Assembly (NCBI GenBank): GCA_036435485.1
Contig: CM071598.1
Location: forward strand, 194,721,148-194,785,147
Direction of reading: 5' to 3'
DNA: 64,000 nt
Origin: Saposhnikovia divaricata
Taxonomy: Eukaryota; Streptophyta; Magnoliopsida; Apiales; Apiaceae
In this document: piece after piece, positions 23,507 to 35,239 of the stretch
Numbering within the stretch: the first letter of the stretch is position 1
How the letters are laid out: every line of letters begins with the position of its first letter
Notes under the pieces: generated by a model
Databases searched by the model: none
What the model was told of the DNA's origin: nothing
The model's input: only the letters and a program-made list of their open reading frames with translations
Program-made: the position numbers and the translations under genes

Positions 23507-23711
23507 CTGACTTCGTGGTTGAATGTACCATTGACAACCAAGAAGTCGGGGGGCAGGAGGTAGTACCCCAAGCAGGAAGTGAACTTCATAATAAGAATGA
23601 TGATACCAGAAGGAATGGTGGACGCTCTATTTTGATGGAGCATCAAAAACAAAATCAAGTGATGCAGGCCTAGTCTTGCAATGCCCCGATGGGCTCAAGT
23701 TATCCTAGTAG
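23484..23711 (+). pseudogene. Misplaced duplicate of the RNase H junction of the Tat element
   Basis: CTTCGTGGTTGAATGTACCA, the GGGGGGCA block and GATGGAGCATCAAAAACAAA recur here and at 30772-30925, where they belong between the two RNase H domains. Here they sit between protease and RT and are broken by stops and deletions. The second RNase H start (FDGASKTKSS) is recognisable. Confidence 0.8.
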
Positions 23712-24421
23712 GACTTAGCTTCATCTAGTAGAAGCAGAAATAAGGTTCATTGAAACCATTGCAGAGCATGTTGCTCCGAGTAGGACAATAGTACTCTATC
23801 ACCCGATGAGTGCAAGTCAAGGATGAACGAGTACCGAAAATAAAAAAATAACAAATGGAAAACAAACAAATGCATAGGTGAAGATCCCGAAGGGTCAAAG
23901 CCATGAAAGGCCGAGGATGTTAAGGACTAGCTACTCTTTAATACTTATTAAGGACCTGGATTAAGGATCCAAGGATGAAGGCCAATAGATAAGATTAAGC
24001 AAGGATTAAGAAGTTCAAGCAAGCTCTCGTCTCAGAAGTTTAAAAGGCAGGAAGCCAACAGGATTCCATTTATCGAAATCTATATCGAGGAATCAACCCC
24101 GAATCCTAGGTTGAAGAACAGAAGCTGTTAGCCATGAAGGCCAAGGTTAGTTATGAAGGCCAAACTTGAGGGGGGGTCATGAACCTCCAATTAAGATCCA
24201 AGGTTGAAACTTCATGTTGACTTGAAAACCAATATGTAACTTTGAAAACCTCCTAGAGAAGGTTCAAGACCTCGTGGGGCTAACCAGAAACCCCCTGGCC
24301 TTGGACCAGCAGCTCTGATAGATATTTCGGTGATTGAGATTGAAAACCCTTGATTTCAAACTTTGGCGACCAAGACAAACATTGAAGCCATGACGGCCAA
24401 GCGAGCTGAGAAGTTACTTAT
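23712..24421 (+). other. Rearranged non-coding insert between protease and RT of the Tat element
   Basis: No coding domain. Phrases such as AAGGCCAA, GTTGAAGAAC and TTGAAAACC repeat and resemble the element's own 3' non-coding region (31480-31960), so this segment probably came from there, together with the RNase H duplicate before it. Confidence 0.5.
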
Positions 24422-24686
24422 ATGGGAGCATCTTTGAAAGAACCCCTGAAGGGCAAGTTGATAGCATTCTTGCAAGAAAATAGTGATGCGTTTGCTTGGA
24501 CTGCAGCTGATATGCCAGGGATTGATCCCCAACTCATAACTCACAAGTTGAATGTTGATCCGGGGCGTAATATAATAAAACAGAAAAGAGAAATTTTGCT
24601 CCTGAAATGCAGGAGGCCATTAAACAAGAAGTTGACAAGCTCTTAGAGGCTAGGTTTGTTGAAGAGCTTCAGTTTCCCGAATGGTT
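24422..24686 (+). pseudogene. Tat element reverse transcriptase, N-terminal part
   Basis: FLQENSDAFAWTAADMPGID, then PQLITHKLNVDPG, the standard lead-in to plant Gypsy RT. The frame changes near 24590 and runs to FPEW at 24685, where CACTA 2 interrupts it. The rest of RT resumes at 29677 (LANPVMVKKANGKWRMCIDF). Confidence 0.85.
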
Positions 24687-25600
24687 CACTACACCATAAA
24701 ACGGCTATTGCAACGACAGGAAAACATTACCTTAAGGCCTATATTTGTTGCAGTAGAGTCTATGGCAACAAATTTGCAAAATTTGGGCGTTGCATCCGGT
24801 TGCCTTGCAATAGGTCGATTTAGCAACGTTTTTTATATCATACAGCAACAAAATTAAATCATTGCAATAACTTTCAGTAGCAACATTTTAGACTCTATAG
24901 CAACAATTAAAAACTATTGCAGTAGCATAAGAAGGTAATTTATTGACACTTAAAGGCAACATTTTTCAGACCAATTGCAATGATTTTTTATAGATTAATG
25001 CAACGTATTTTGACCCTATTGTAACATTTTTTCAAAAAAAAAATTTGGTAGGAACATGCTGAAAATACAGTAAACCGGGCCATTTATAGCCACAATCCAA
25101 GCATCATTTGCATTTCATAAACCAGTGCAACTTAATGCCAAATATCCAATTACATGTGTTTGTTCAAAGTCAAATAAAATTACAATTCTTTAAATCAAAT
25201 TTTCCTAAACAATTATTATATTAGAAAACCAAAATAAAGTTAAAAACTACATATGCCAATTGCTTTTCCCTATATATTTGGCTTGGCTTTTGCAAATCAA
25301 CAACGAGAAATCCGTGATGAGCTTATAAAAGTATTGCACCTTGTGTCCTACAATGCATACGCCTGCAAGTACAAAAGTTACTAATTATGAGTAAAACATT
25401 AAACTCTAAAAATTGCGAATATTGCGAATTTGCAAAACAAATTCAAAATAAGCATTTACACGGGATGGCAATGCAACATAATCACAAAGTATTGCGTAAA
25501 GTATAGAGAGATTATCACATTTTATTTTTCAAACCACTAAACATTTAGGGAAAAAAATAAACATGAGAGATACACACACACACACAAACAGCTCAATCAC

Positions 25601-25922
25601 CTTGTTAACAGTGTCCTTAAGTCGAACATTGGTGTTCTTCAGGTCAGATGTTGCTTTGTCCACCTGCAAGCCGTAAAACACAAGTTAGTAAGTGGTTACA
25701 GAAAATCTTAGTAGTTCAGAATAAAAATAGCATTGTATTTAAACCTTAGTGTCGATCTCATCCATCAAAGGAACTTGTCGGTCCAGTTCCTGCAAATTTC
25801 AATAGGTAAATTTGTAATTCAGAATTTATAGGCAGTGGAAAGGAAGATACAATCAGAGTATAAAACTCATATGCAGCAAACCTCATTCATGTCACCAGCC
25901 ATGTGTTTCAACGTATCCAAAC
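25601..25922 (-). pseudogene. SYP71: Captured SYP71-type syntaxin (Qc-SNARE) exons
   Basis: Three short exons on the minus strand, all with correct splice sites: 25922-25882 (GLDTLKHMAGDMNE), 25789-25745 (ELDRQVPLMDEIDTK) and 25663-25601 (VDKATSDLKNTNVRLKDTVN). Joined in order they give, in frame, the SNARE motif of the plant SYP7 group, which acts in ER and plasma-membrane fusion. The C-terminal membrane anchor and the N-terminal domain are missing. Inside CACTA 2. Confidence 0.9.
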
Positions 25923-25982
25923 CTTAGATGCTGAAGATGTTTCATGTTTGTCAAGGAGTATGGCATGTTCTGGCTCCTTTAC

Positions 25983-26115
25983 AGGTGAATAACTGATGAG
26001 CCGTTGCAGGTAACTCCTGTCCATGACTCTGCACATGGATCCCCACCATCAGTCTTCCATCCCTTGAGCTGTGATGGAATACCATTGCAAGGAGAAGCAT
26101 GGACACACCAAACAA
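25983..26115 (-). pseudogene. Captured LRR N-terminal exon of a STRUBBELIG-family receptor kinase
   Basis: The minus frame reads PSQLKGWKTDGGDPCAESWT, then GVTCNGSSV, the cysteine-paired N-terminal cap before the leucine-rich repeats of STRUBBELIG-RECEPTOR FAMILY kinases (usual text GGDPCGESW.GVTC). It ends at a GTAAAG donor at 25982. The following repeats, membrane span and kinase are absent. It lies upstream of the SYP71 exons in the same orientation, suggesting possible co-transcription. Some of the frame further upstream (to 26176) is not receptor-like. Confidence 0.78.
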
Positions 26116-27099
26116 GTTGATACACTAATTCTGGTTCAGCCTGTTCTATACTATTTTGCAGAAACTTTGACATCATTGAAAAAACTTTCGCTTTCTTCCC
26201 ATAATAAATTGGTAGTTTGAACAGATCTCTGGAAAATGGAATAAATGAGAGAGAAATAGGGAAAGTGTACTTTAACTCTAACCTATAAATCCTATTTTAA
26301 ATCTGAGAAACAACTTCACTTTAAATATCGGCTCAAGTGGATGATTAAAAAGCAAATTAATTCATCCATTAATTTTACGTACTTTTTTCTCAAAATAATA
26401 CTAGTATTAGCTTCCTTCTAAACTTTCATATAAAAATCATTAGCAAGGTAAGCCCTCGTATCTGAATTCTTTTGATTCTACTACCTCTTCCATTCGTCCA
26501 TACAAAAATAAAAGAAAAGCTTAAAGCATATCTTCACTTCTTCCCTAAGATCGAACATATTGATGGGCTCTGAGTTGTGTACTTGTGTTGGTACTTCACA
26601 AACCCTTTTCAATATATGCATACCAGATCTCAAGATATCTAAAGGAATTACAAGTGTGATAAACCACATCTATGGCATAATGCATTAATAACAAATCAGG
26701 AGCATATACGAGTATATCAGTTATCAAGAAACCACCAAAAATATCAGACTTTTATGATAACAAACCACTGAGATGGTCTAATGCTAATAATACATCAGTA
26801 AGGCAAGAGTCTTTGCAAAATGAGTCTCACTTACGACGACTTAAGCTCCCCAAAAAGAACTCTATAAGGGGCATACAGGGGCTGTATTTGGTTTGATTTT
26901 TTAAACCAGTTTTCGCATATTGCTGCCGAACTTAAAAGTTTGGCTTTATGTAATCCATTCCTACATGAACCAGAAGATCATACAGGCTTGAAAATAAAAA
27001 CCCAAACTCAGAGTAGATATTCAAACAATTTCCTTTTAATGTTACATAGCATACAGAAAAGTAGAAACAGATGTCCATCACAATATCAGTTCCAGACCT

Positions 27100-27521
27100 A
27101 AAACATGCAGACCTACCTCTATGTAGTCGAACTGTTTTATAATCGACTCGTAACTGGGGACAAAATTTCGAACATCTTACTCCTAAACAGCTACAGCCTC
27201 GTAACGCCGCCATGATAGAGAAAGAAAAAGTCGTATAAAGAGCACCATTTTTGTAAGGCTGTATAAAGGAGGTCCATAATGTATAAAGAAAGAGACACTG
27301 CAGCAAGACAGAGACACATACCCATGATCATCATTTAATTGCTTGATAAAATCTAGTAAAACCTGCACTATACACAAGTGAACATAGGAGTCTATAATTT
27401 TGTAAGGAAACAGCCATAGTAAAAAAACTTATGCATGCATTGATTTGAAACCTTCTGTAAGAGGGACAACTTTAGCTGAAACCTTATATTGCAACTTTGA
27501 TACAGCTTGCCGGATGTCCTA
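27100..27521 (-). other. Unassigned exon-like pieces in CACTA 2
   Basis: A 67-nt piece, 27518-27452, has a TGTAG acceptor and a GTTTCA donor and reads DIRQAVSKLQYKVSAKVVPL; a second near 27366-27310 follows a GTGCAG acceptor; a third near 27160-27115 reads ESIIKQFDYIE before a GTAGGT donor. They look like exons of one or more captured genes, but I do not recognise the family. 26520-26660 (PTQVHNSEPINMFDLREEV) may be another. Confidence 0.35.
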
Positions 27522-29500
27522 CAGATAAAGGGAAATTCTCGGTGTGTTTAGTTAAAGTTATAAAACTGACTCAAAACCCTCTCATGACCTGCTTAAATTT
27601 TTATAAAATCTAAACCGAAAGCTAAAAGGAAAATGCTTTTGTTATCCTCTGAAATACGACAAGCTTTGCTCGGTTTACAAAATACTGAGCACTCCTTTTC
27701 ATTTTATCAATGAACAAGTTAGGTTAATAAATTTTGCTAAATTGTATAGCTACTTACCTCAATATGGTAGCGGGAAGAGAAATGAGTTTAAGCTCAGGTT
27801 AGTAGCAAACAGCCATAGCTACAAGGATAACAATGGCATTCAGGCAAGGGATTTGATGCTTTCACACACGTGCTACAAAGATCACAGTTGCATTCAGACA
27901 AGGGATTTGTTAAGAAGACTTTCTGAAATTGCTTAAGAATATAACGTGGCAACAACATTCACATAGCTACAATATTTGTACTTCTAAAGAATGATGAGGA
28001 AAAACCTAACTATAGCACTCTTAACAGTCCTGGTGCTTGACACCTAAAGTACGACTATTTGCGATGGAACATTTAATACACTACAATAATAATACACTAC
28101 AATAACACACTCAACAACAGAAAAGGGTAGAAACTGGCCCTTGCTTCAGAATGCTATAGCAAGGCAACCTCCGTTCTGAACTGACATTTAGGCTTGCTAC
28201 GCTAGGTAAGTAGTAAGGTCAAGATAGGGAGACTTAAGAAGAAACGTCAAGGTATTCTTGTATTCTTCCAGACCGTCAAATTTCAAGTCCTGCCATAGCC
28301 ATCTAGTTTCTCATTTCATATAAAATACGCCCCTTCCAAAAACAAAAAATTATATCCCATTGCTTAAAAATAAGGACTGGACTGTTCTACTGGTCAAACA
28401 TTTTCGTTGTCAACTTGTCATGGTATCATTTGTAATCATCATCATGATCGCATACAATCCACCAATTCCATAATAAAATGTGAGTAACTTCTCTATCACT
28501 TATTCATAAATTGGCAGTCAACTTTCGTAAATGTAAGTCTAATTTCAAACGGGACCAAACACGATATTCCTAAACCCAATATCAAAGTCCAAACAGTAAT
28601 TTATCTCTTTTACCGCCACCAAACCAATAAATCGAAAGAACTGTAATCTAAACAAAGAATAATAATCCTAATCACAACACGAAAAGTCGAAAACACTCTA
28701 CGACACATCTTTAATTCACTTAACCGTATAATTAAACATCGAAAAATTCTGTGTTTAATTCAGACATGACAACTTATATAAATAACAGAAATGCCTAATT
28801 TACAAGCTTCAAATCAAACACATAATCAGAATTACAGAACAATTAATTACACAAATGAAATAAAAATTAACTAATTATGTCACTTAGATTATAAAAGCGA
28901 AGCATGAGATTATAAAAATTAGATTAAAAATATGTGTGTATGTGTAAATTGAAGCTGACCTGCCATCGAATTGCAGGTAGATTGTATGTATATGTGTGTG
29001 TATAATCAGGGGAAGTGAAGTTGGTGAGGTACAAGTAGCGGAGAGTTGTAACAACCGATTGAATTTCTCAGCTACTGAGCTTAGCTGTACTGTACCAGCA
29101 TTTTCTTCAAATCAAATTGTCTTGGGCTTGGGCTGGTATTGAGGGCTACGGGGATACTATTACAAAAAAAAATAATAAGAACCCTAATTGAAACTTGATT
29201 TAAAACTACATTTGGGGAAAAAAATAATGGGGAAATACCTTCTTCGTGCTTTAATCTTCTTCGTTTTTGTGTTTTCTTCAAACTAAGTGTCTTCTTCAAT
29301 TTTGTTTCCTTAGATTTAGTCTGCGAATATGTGTGTATCGTGTATGTTTGTACTGTATGTCTCTGTGTATGTATGTCTCTGTCTTTGTGTGCCTGTGTGC
29401 TATTGTTGATTTTAATAAGTTGGGCAAATTTTTAAAAGGCCGCTCAATTTTTTGAGTAGCCCGCCTAAATTTTGGGCCCAAAATTGCTATGTATAGTAAC
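27522..29500. other. Remaining interior of CACTA 2
   Basis: AT-rich sequence without a supportable gene. 28950-29300 has short TG-rich runs and a GA-poor, leader-like composition near the probable 5' side of the minus-strand captured exons, but no promoter motif is convincing. Confidence 0.4.
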
Positions 29501-29676
29501 CATTTCTTAAATCATTGCAATAGACAGAATGTTTTTAACGCTCTTAAAATTTTTTAATGCTATTGCAATGTTTTACAAAGGCGTTGCAATTTGTGTGATT
29601 TGGTTTCTCAATAGCAACGTTTTTCGACAAACCTTCAAAAATATGGTTGCAATAGGCATTATATGGTGTAGTGGTT

Positions 29677-31335
29677 AGCTAACCCGGTGATGGTCAAGAA
29701 AGCGAATGGAAAGTGGAGGATGTGTATAGACTTCACTGATTTGAATGATGCATGTCAAAAGGATTGTTTTCCCCTGCCAATGATAGACATGTTGATAGAC
29801 GCCACAGCCGGACATGAGATGTTGAGCTTCATGGATGGGTTCAACGGCTACAATCAGATTAAGATGCACGAGGATGACATCCCTAAGGTATCTTTCATAT
29901 CTGACTTTGGTGTTTTCTGCTATATTGTTATGGCTTTTGGTCTAAAGAATGCAGGAGCTACTTACCAACGATTGGTGAATAAGATATTCGCCCATCTGAT
30001 TGGAAAAACCATGGAGGTCTATATTGATGACATGTTAGTCAAGAGCCTACTCAAGGCAGATCACATTAAGGACCTCAGAGAGGCATTCGAAGTGCTGAGG
30101 CACCACAAGATGATGTTGAATCCAGCCAAGTGTGCTTTTGGCGTTGGGTCTGGAAAGTTCTTGGGTTTGATGGTTTCGAAAAGAGGCATAGAGGCCAATC
30201 CCGACAAGATCAAAGCAATCTTAGACATGGAACCACCCCGTTCTGTGAGGGACGTACAGAAGTTAACCGGCAGAGTGGCCGCTCTAGGGAGATTCATCTC
30301 CAAGTCTGGTGATAAGTGCTTGCCTTTCTTTCAAGCATTGAAGAAGGTGAAAAATTTTGAATGGACTAATAAAAGCCAAGAGGCCTTTGAACAGTTGAAG
30401 AAGTACATGGCCGAAGCCCCGTTGTTGGCCAAGCCAAGTCCCGGAGAGACTCTTTATCTGTATCTAGCAGTGTCCTCATTAAAGAAGAGAACAAGGTTCA
30501 GAGGCCCATCTACTATGTAAGCAAGGTGCTCCACGGAGCCGAGTTAAATTACTCATCCATCGAGAAATTTCTTTGGCATTGATAACAGCTTCAAGGAAAC
30601 TACGACCGTACTTTCAGTCACAAAAAATCGAAGTCCTGATGGACCAACAATTGAGGAACATATTGCACAGCCCGAAAGCAAGCCTAAGATTGATTAAGTG
30701 GGCAATCGAACTTGGAGAGTTTGACTTCACGTATAAGCCGCGAACGGCCATTAAGGCTCAGGCATTGGATGACTTCGTGGTTGAATGTACCATTAGCAAC
30801 CAAGAAGTCGGGGGGCAAGAGATAGTAACTACCCCTGAAAGTGGAGATAAAGATGAAGAACTCGTACCTGAATCAGAAGGAATATTGGGTGCTCTATTTT
30901 GATGGAGCATCAAAAACAAAATCTAGTGGCGCAGGTTTAGTGTTGCAAAGCCCCGATGGGTTCATAGTTGAATATGCTTTGAAGTTGGACTTTCCTACTA
31001 CCAACAATGAAGCTGAATATGAGGCATTGATAGCTGGCTTAGGCTAGGCAAGAATCATGAGGGTCAAGAATCTCAAGGTCTGGGGAGACTCAAGGCTTGT
31101 AGTATCACAAGTGAATGGTGAATTTGAAGCTAAGGATGAAACTATGACAAAGTATTTGAGAGTTGTGAAGGCTGTTATGACTCAATATGATGAGCGCTAT
31201 GAGGAACGCATTCCAAGAAATGAGAACATTAAGGCTGCTACCCCATATAAGTTTGCCTCTTCTGAGATAGAAAATTATACGGAGAGTTTTTACTTCCAGG
31301 TCCTGAGGACCCCACCATCGATTCGAAATTGGTAG
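29677..31335 (+). pseudogene. Tat element RT, RNase H and second (archaeal-type) RNase H
   Basis: RT from 29677: KANGKWRMCIDFTDLNDA, FMDGFNGYNQIKMHEDD, and the catalytic box EVYIDDMLVKS (about 30030-30060), then the connection domain to 30450. The Gypsy RNase H follows in broken frames (LITASRKLRPYFQSQ, KWAIELGEFDFTYKPRTAIK, to about 30900). The second RNase H follows at about 30885-31180 (YFDGASKTKSSGAGLVLQSP, NNEAEYEALIAGL, VWGDSRLVVSQVNGE) with stops at 31045 and elsewhere. A second RNase H between RNase H and integrase marks the Tat/Ogre/Retand group. The text fades after 31260 and no integrase zinc finger or DDE core follows. Confidence 0.92.
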
Positions 31336-32870
31336 CACCAATTGATGTAAGCTGAAGGATAGACCCTCTCAAAGCTCATCTAAAGACTGGTTGTCCCCTT
31401 GATAATGCCTTGAAAGCACAGAAACTATTAGTGAGAATGTTGAGATAAGAGGTCCTTTGTCATTCCATACTTAAAATCTTGAATCTCAAATCCCGACACA
31501 AAATTTAAGCCTTGATGGCCAACAAGGCTGACTGCCTCCAATCGAGCTTGTCGTTTGAGTTCAAGGACTCAAATCAAGAGTTGTCAGTCAAGTTGAGACC
31601 TAAGAAAGGTTATATGAGCATAAGAAGAAGGTTGGAAACCTAGAATCAAGCTAAAGGGTTGAAAACCAATAAAGGCATACCAGGCCTAAGGTCAAGCGCT
31701 AAGAAGCAAGTGAACTATCTTAATGATCAACCGAGAAGGAAGACCTCCTCCATGAGAAACAAGAATGATGTAAGAACTAAAGAACTTCATCACAAGGATG
31801 AGAGTCAAGGTTTGATGATAACCTTAAGACCAAGGATTCAGCAAACAAGTTAAAGCCCGGAAGGTCAAGAAGATTAAGAAACAAGTCGTTTGAGTTCAAG
31901 GTTCACGAAACCCTTCAAGGCATAACAAACACCTCCATCAACATACCAAGACTGATTTTTAATTCTGAGCCAAGGTCATCTATCGTTTATAGATGAAAAA
32001 AAGGGCAGAAATTACCCGCGTTCTGCAGAAATAATAGTTATAATTCATACAAGCCAGAGAAGAAATACCAGATATAATTGCTGGAGCTTCAAAACAAGTG
32101 ACTTATGAAAAGCTAATTACACTTAAGGAGTTAACTAAGGAGATTAGCCGTAATTACAAGATTAGCAGTGCTAATCATAAATTAAGGAGTAATATCGTTA
32201 GAAGTCACGAATGACCAAACTGACGACTAAAGATCAAGATCAAGATCCTTGATCCTTAGGATCACGGATGGTTTTAGATCCTAGATCCCTGATGACTTAA
32301 GATCAAGATCGAGGTTCTTGATCCTTAGGATCACGGATGATTTTAGATCCTAGATCCTAGGCGACTTAAGATCAAGATTGAGGTTCTTGATCCTTGAAGA
32401 TAACGAAGTCACGGATGACAAAGATATTAACTTGAGGTCGCGATCAAGATTCCTGATCCTCAAGATCCATGGATAGTTTTCAGGTCTGGATTTCCTAGCC
32501 AACCACGAAGTGGCCGACCACGACACCTGGAGGGCCGTAGCCGACCATGAGGCAGCCGACCACGGCGCACGAGGGGCCGTAGCCGACCACCTCCCGGCCG
32601 ACCACGAAGATTTGGGGCCTTTCGACCGACCACCTTCTAGCCGACCATGGTGTGGTCGACCATGGTGGCTTAAGACCTTCTGGCCGATCACCTCTCGGCC
32701 GACCACGAGCTATCCCGTGGTCCGGCCGATCGCGGGTTAGTTCGTGATCCTGAATCTCAATTTTTTCAGCAAACCTCGGATAGTTTCTGATCCTGAATCT
32801 CGACTTTTTCAACGAATCTCGGATGATTTTCGATGGTTTGAGATCAAGATCAAAATTCTTGATCCTTAAG
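31336..32870 (+). other. Non-coding 3' region of the Tat element, proximal part
   Basis: 31480-31960 is shared with the truncated relative at 10500-11000. From about 32220 the sequence is built of GATCAAGATC / GATCCTTAGGATCACGGATG phrases and, at 32500-32720, GGCCGACCAC phrases in variable arrangement. Open frames across it are repeat artefacts. This is where an integrase gene would normally lie. Confidence 0.7.
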
Positions 32871-32876
32871 ATCACG

Positions 32877-33310
32877 GATGGTTTTAGATCCTAGATCCGA
32901 GGTCCATAACTTTCTAAGACCACGGATGGTTTTAGATCCTAGACCCGAGGTCCATAACTTTCTAAGACCATAGATGATTTTTTATCCTAGATCCGAGGTC
33001 CATAACTTTCTAAGACCACGGATGATTTTTGATCCTAGATCCGTGGCCCATAACTTTCTAAGACCACGGATGGATTTAGATCCTAGATCCGTGGCCCATA
33101 ACTTTTTAAGACCACGGATGGTTTTAGATCCTAGACCCGAGGTCCATAACTTTCTAAGACCACGGATGGTTTTAGATCCTAGACCCGAGGTCCATAACTT
33201 TCAAAGACCACGGATGGTTTTAGATCCTAGACCCGAGGTCCGTAACTTTCTAAGACCACGGATTATTTTAGATCCTAGATCCGAGATCCGAGATCCATGA
33301 TTCTTTTTTA
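32877..33310 (+). repeat. 48-bp tandem repeat in the Tat 3' region
   Basis: The phrase GGTCCATAACTTTCTAAGAC repeats at 48-bp spacing (32901, 32949, 32997 and onward), about 8-9 units. Being a multiple of three it gives an artefactual 16-residue peptide repeat in the frame 32974-33300. Confidence 0.9.
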
Positions 33311-33552
33311 AGACCACGGATGGTTTTAGGTCCGGGCACCTTAGCCAACCACGAAGTGGCCGACCACCGTGCCCGAAGGAGCCGCAGCCGACCACGAAGT
33401 GGCCGACCACCGCACCAGGGAAACGCCAGCAGACCACCAGCTGGCCGACCACCATGATTTGAAGGCCTTGGCCGATCACCAGCTGGCCGATCACGGATTG
33501 TCCATAGATCCGGCCGATCACGGGTAGTCTGTGGTCCTGGTCCTCGATTTTT

Positions 33553-34460
33553 CGGTCGACTAAGATTGATTTTCAGTCCTACACGGACTGTTGACGCTAT
33601 TTGGGCCATATCTTGAGCTCCGGATATCAGATTTGGACGATCTTACTGTCCACGCGAAGCTAATTGAATTTTCTATAGTCTTGGAGACCACTAGCCGACC
33701 ACCTATTGGCCGACCAAGCTCCAAGGAGGGCGTCAGCCGACCAAGACTGATTTTCAGTCCTACACGGACTGTTGACGCTGTTTGGGCCATATCTTGAGCT
33801 CCGGATGTCAGATTTGGACGATCTTACTGTCCACGCGAAGCTAATTGAATTTTCTATAGTCTTGGAGACCACTAGCCGACCACCCCTTGGCCGACCAAGC
33901 TCCAAGGAGGGCGTCAGCCGACCAAGACTGATTTTCAGTCCTACACGGACTGTTGACGCTGTTTGGGCCATATCTTGAGCTCCGGATGTCAGATTTGGAT
34001 GATCTTACTGTCCACGCGAAGCTAATTGAATTTTCTATAGACTTGGAGACCACTAGCCGACCACCCCTTGGCCGACCAAGCTCCAAGGAGGGCGTCAGCC
34101 GACCAAGACTGATTTTCAGTCCTACACGGACTGTTGACGCTGTTTGGGCCATATCATGAGCTCCGGGTATCAGATTTGGACGATCTTATAGTCCACGCGA
34201 AGATCTCTGAGTTTTCAATAGTCTTGGAGACCACTAGCCGACCACACCTTGGCCGACCAAGCTCCAAGGAGGGCGTCAGCCGACCAAGACTGATTTTCAG
34301 TCCTACACGGACTGTTGACGCTGTTTGGGCCATATTTTGAGCTCCGGATGTCAGATTTGGACGATCTTACTGTCCATGCGAAGCTAATTAAATTTTCTAT
34401 AGTCTTGGACCATCCTTTGCCGACCACCTCATTTTTTGAGGGCCTTAGCCAACTGGAAGT
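33553..34460 (+). repeat. 181-bp tandem repeat in the Tat 3' region
   Basis: Five units of 181 bp; each contains GACTGTTGACGCTGTTTGGG, CGATCTTACTGTCCACGCGA and CTTGGCCGACCAAGCTCCAA. The frames at 33591, 33772, 33953, 34134 and 34315 are spaced by exactly 181. The last unit is diverged and incomplete. Confidence 0.93.
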
Positions 34461-34639
34461 GGATGCTGATGGTCCGTCAACCTTAAAAAATCACTTTGAT
34501 ATTCAGAAAACCCCTGACTCGCTTCATACCTCCCTAAAGTGGTTCAGAACATTGAAACACGTTGGTGATGATTCAAACATGACAATGATGATTCAACGTT
34601 TTCAGAAAGCGTCAGTCGATCACCATTTAGCGCCATTAG

Positions 34640-35090
34640 TGCCGATAACACCGTTGGTGGCGATAGCACCGTTAGTGCTGTAAGCACCGTTAGTGCCGAT
34701 AGCACCGTTAGTGCTGTAAGCACCGTTAGTGCCGATAGCACCATTAGTGCCGATAGCATCATTAGTGCCGATAGCACCGATAATGTTGTTAGCACCGTTT
34801 AGTGCCGATTAGCACCGATTATTGTCGTTTAAGCACCGTTTAGTGTCGATTAGCACCGATTAGTGTCGTTTAAGCACAGTTTAGTGCCGATTAGCACTGA
34901 GTACTGTCGTTTAGCACCGTGAGTACCATTTTATCCTTTTAACATTGTTTAACACTGTTTAAACATTGTTTAAGGCTGTTTGGCGCCGTTTAGCACCGTT
35001 TAGTGCCGTTTTATGCCGTTTAACGTCGTTTAAACATTGTTTAAGCATCGTTAAGGCTGATTAGTGCCGATTAGCATCGAATTAACATTG
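34640..35090 (+). repeat. Short minisatellite of TTAGTGCCGATAGCACCG type
   Basis: Imperfect repeats of 15-18 bp built from AGCACCGTT and TTAGTGCCGAT run up to the region before the 3' LTR. Non-coding. Confidence 0.88.
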
Positions 35091-35239
35091 TCGTGAACGC
35101 GTCGGTCGCTCCACGCTTTACATAAAGACAATACTCGTGAAACACTAGTGTACAAAGATGAACCCTGACCCAACTCTCGAAAAAGGCCGTTAAAACTTCA
35201 AGGAAAACCTGATCAGTTTTCTAGAAGTTGGGGGGCAAA

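Larger units (their letters stand above)
24687..29673. mobile_element. CACTA DNA transposon 2, complete, gene-capturing, inside the Tat RT
   Basis: The left end is CACTACACCATAAAACGGC and the right end (reverse complement) CACTACACCATATAATGCC, with TSD GTT at 24684-24686 and 29674-29676. Removing the element and one TSD copy rejoins Tat codons for FPEW and LANPV in frame. Subterminal TTGCAAC/GTTGCAA motifs lie at 24705-25030 and 29510-29660. There is no transposase domain. It carries exons of a SYP71-type SNARE and a STRUBBELIG-family LRR gene, plus unassigned exon-like pieces on the minus strand. TIRs resemble those of CACTA 1 (CACTAC[G/A]CCATA), so the two belong to related families. Confidence 0.95.

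Noticed and set aside
32974..33300. 16-residue peptide repeat frame (HNFLRPRM type)
   Set aside because: Explained by the 48-bp DNA repeat being divisible by three; it lies in the non-coding 3' region of the Tat element.
33591..34683. Five similar 68-residue plus frames and matching minus frames
   Set aside because: They are spaced exactly 181 bp apart and come from the tandem repeat; no protein features.
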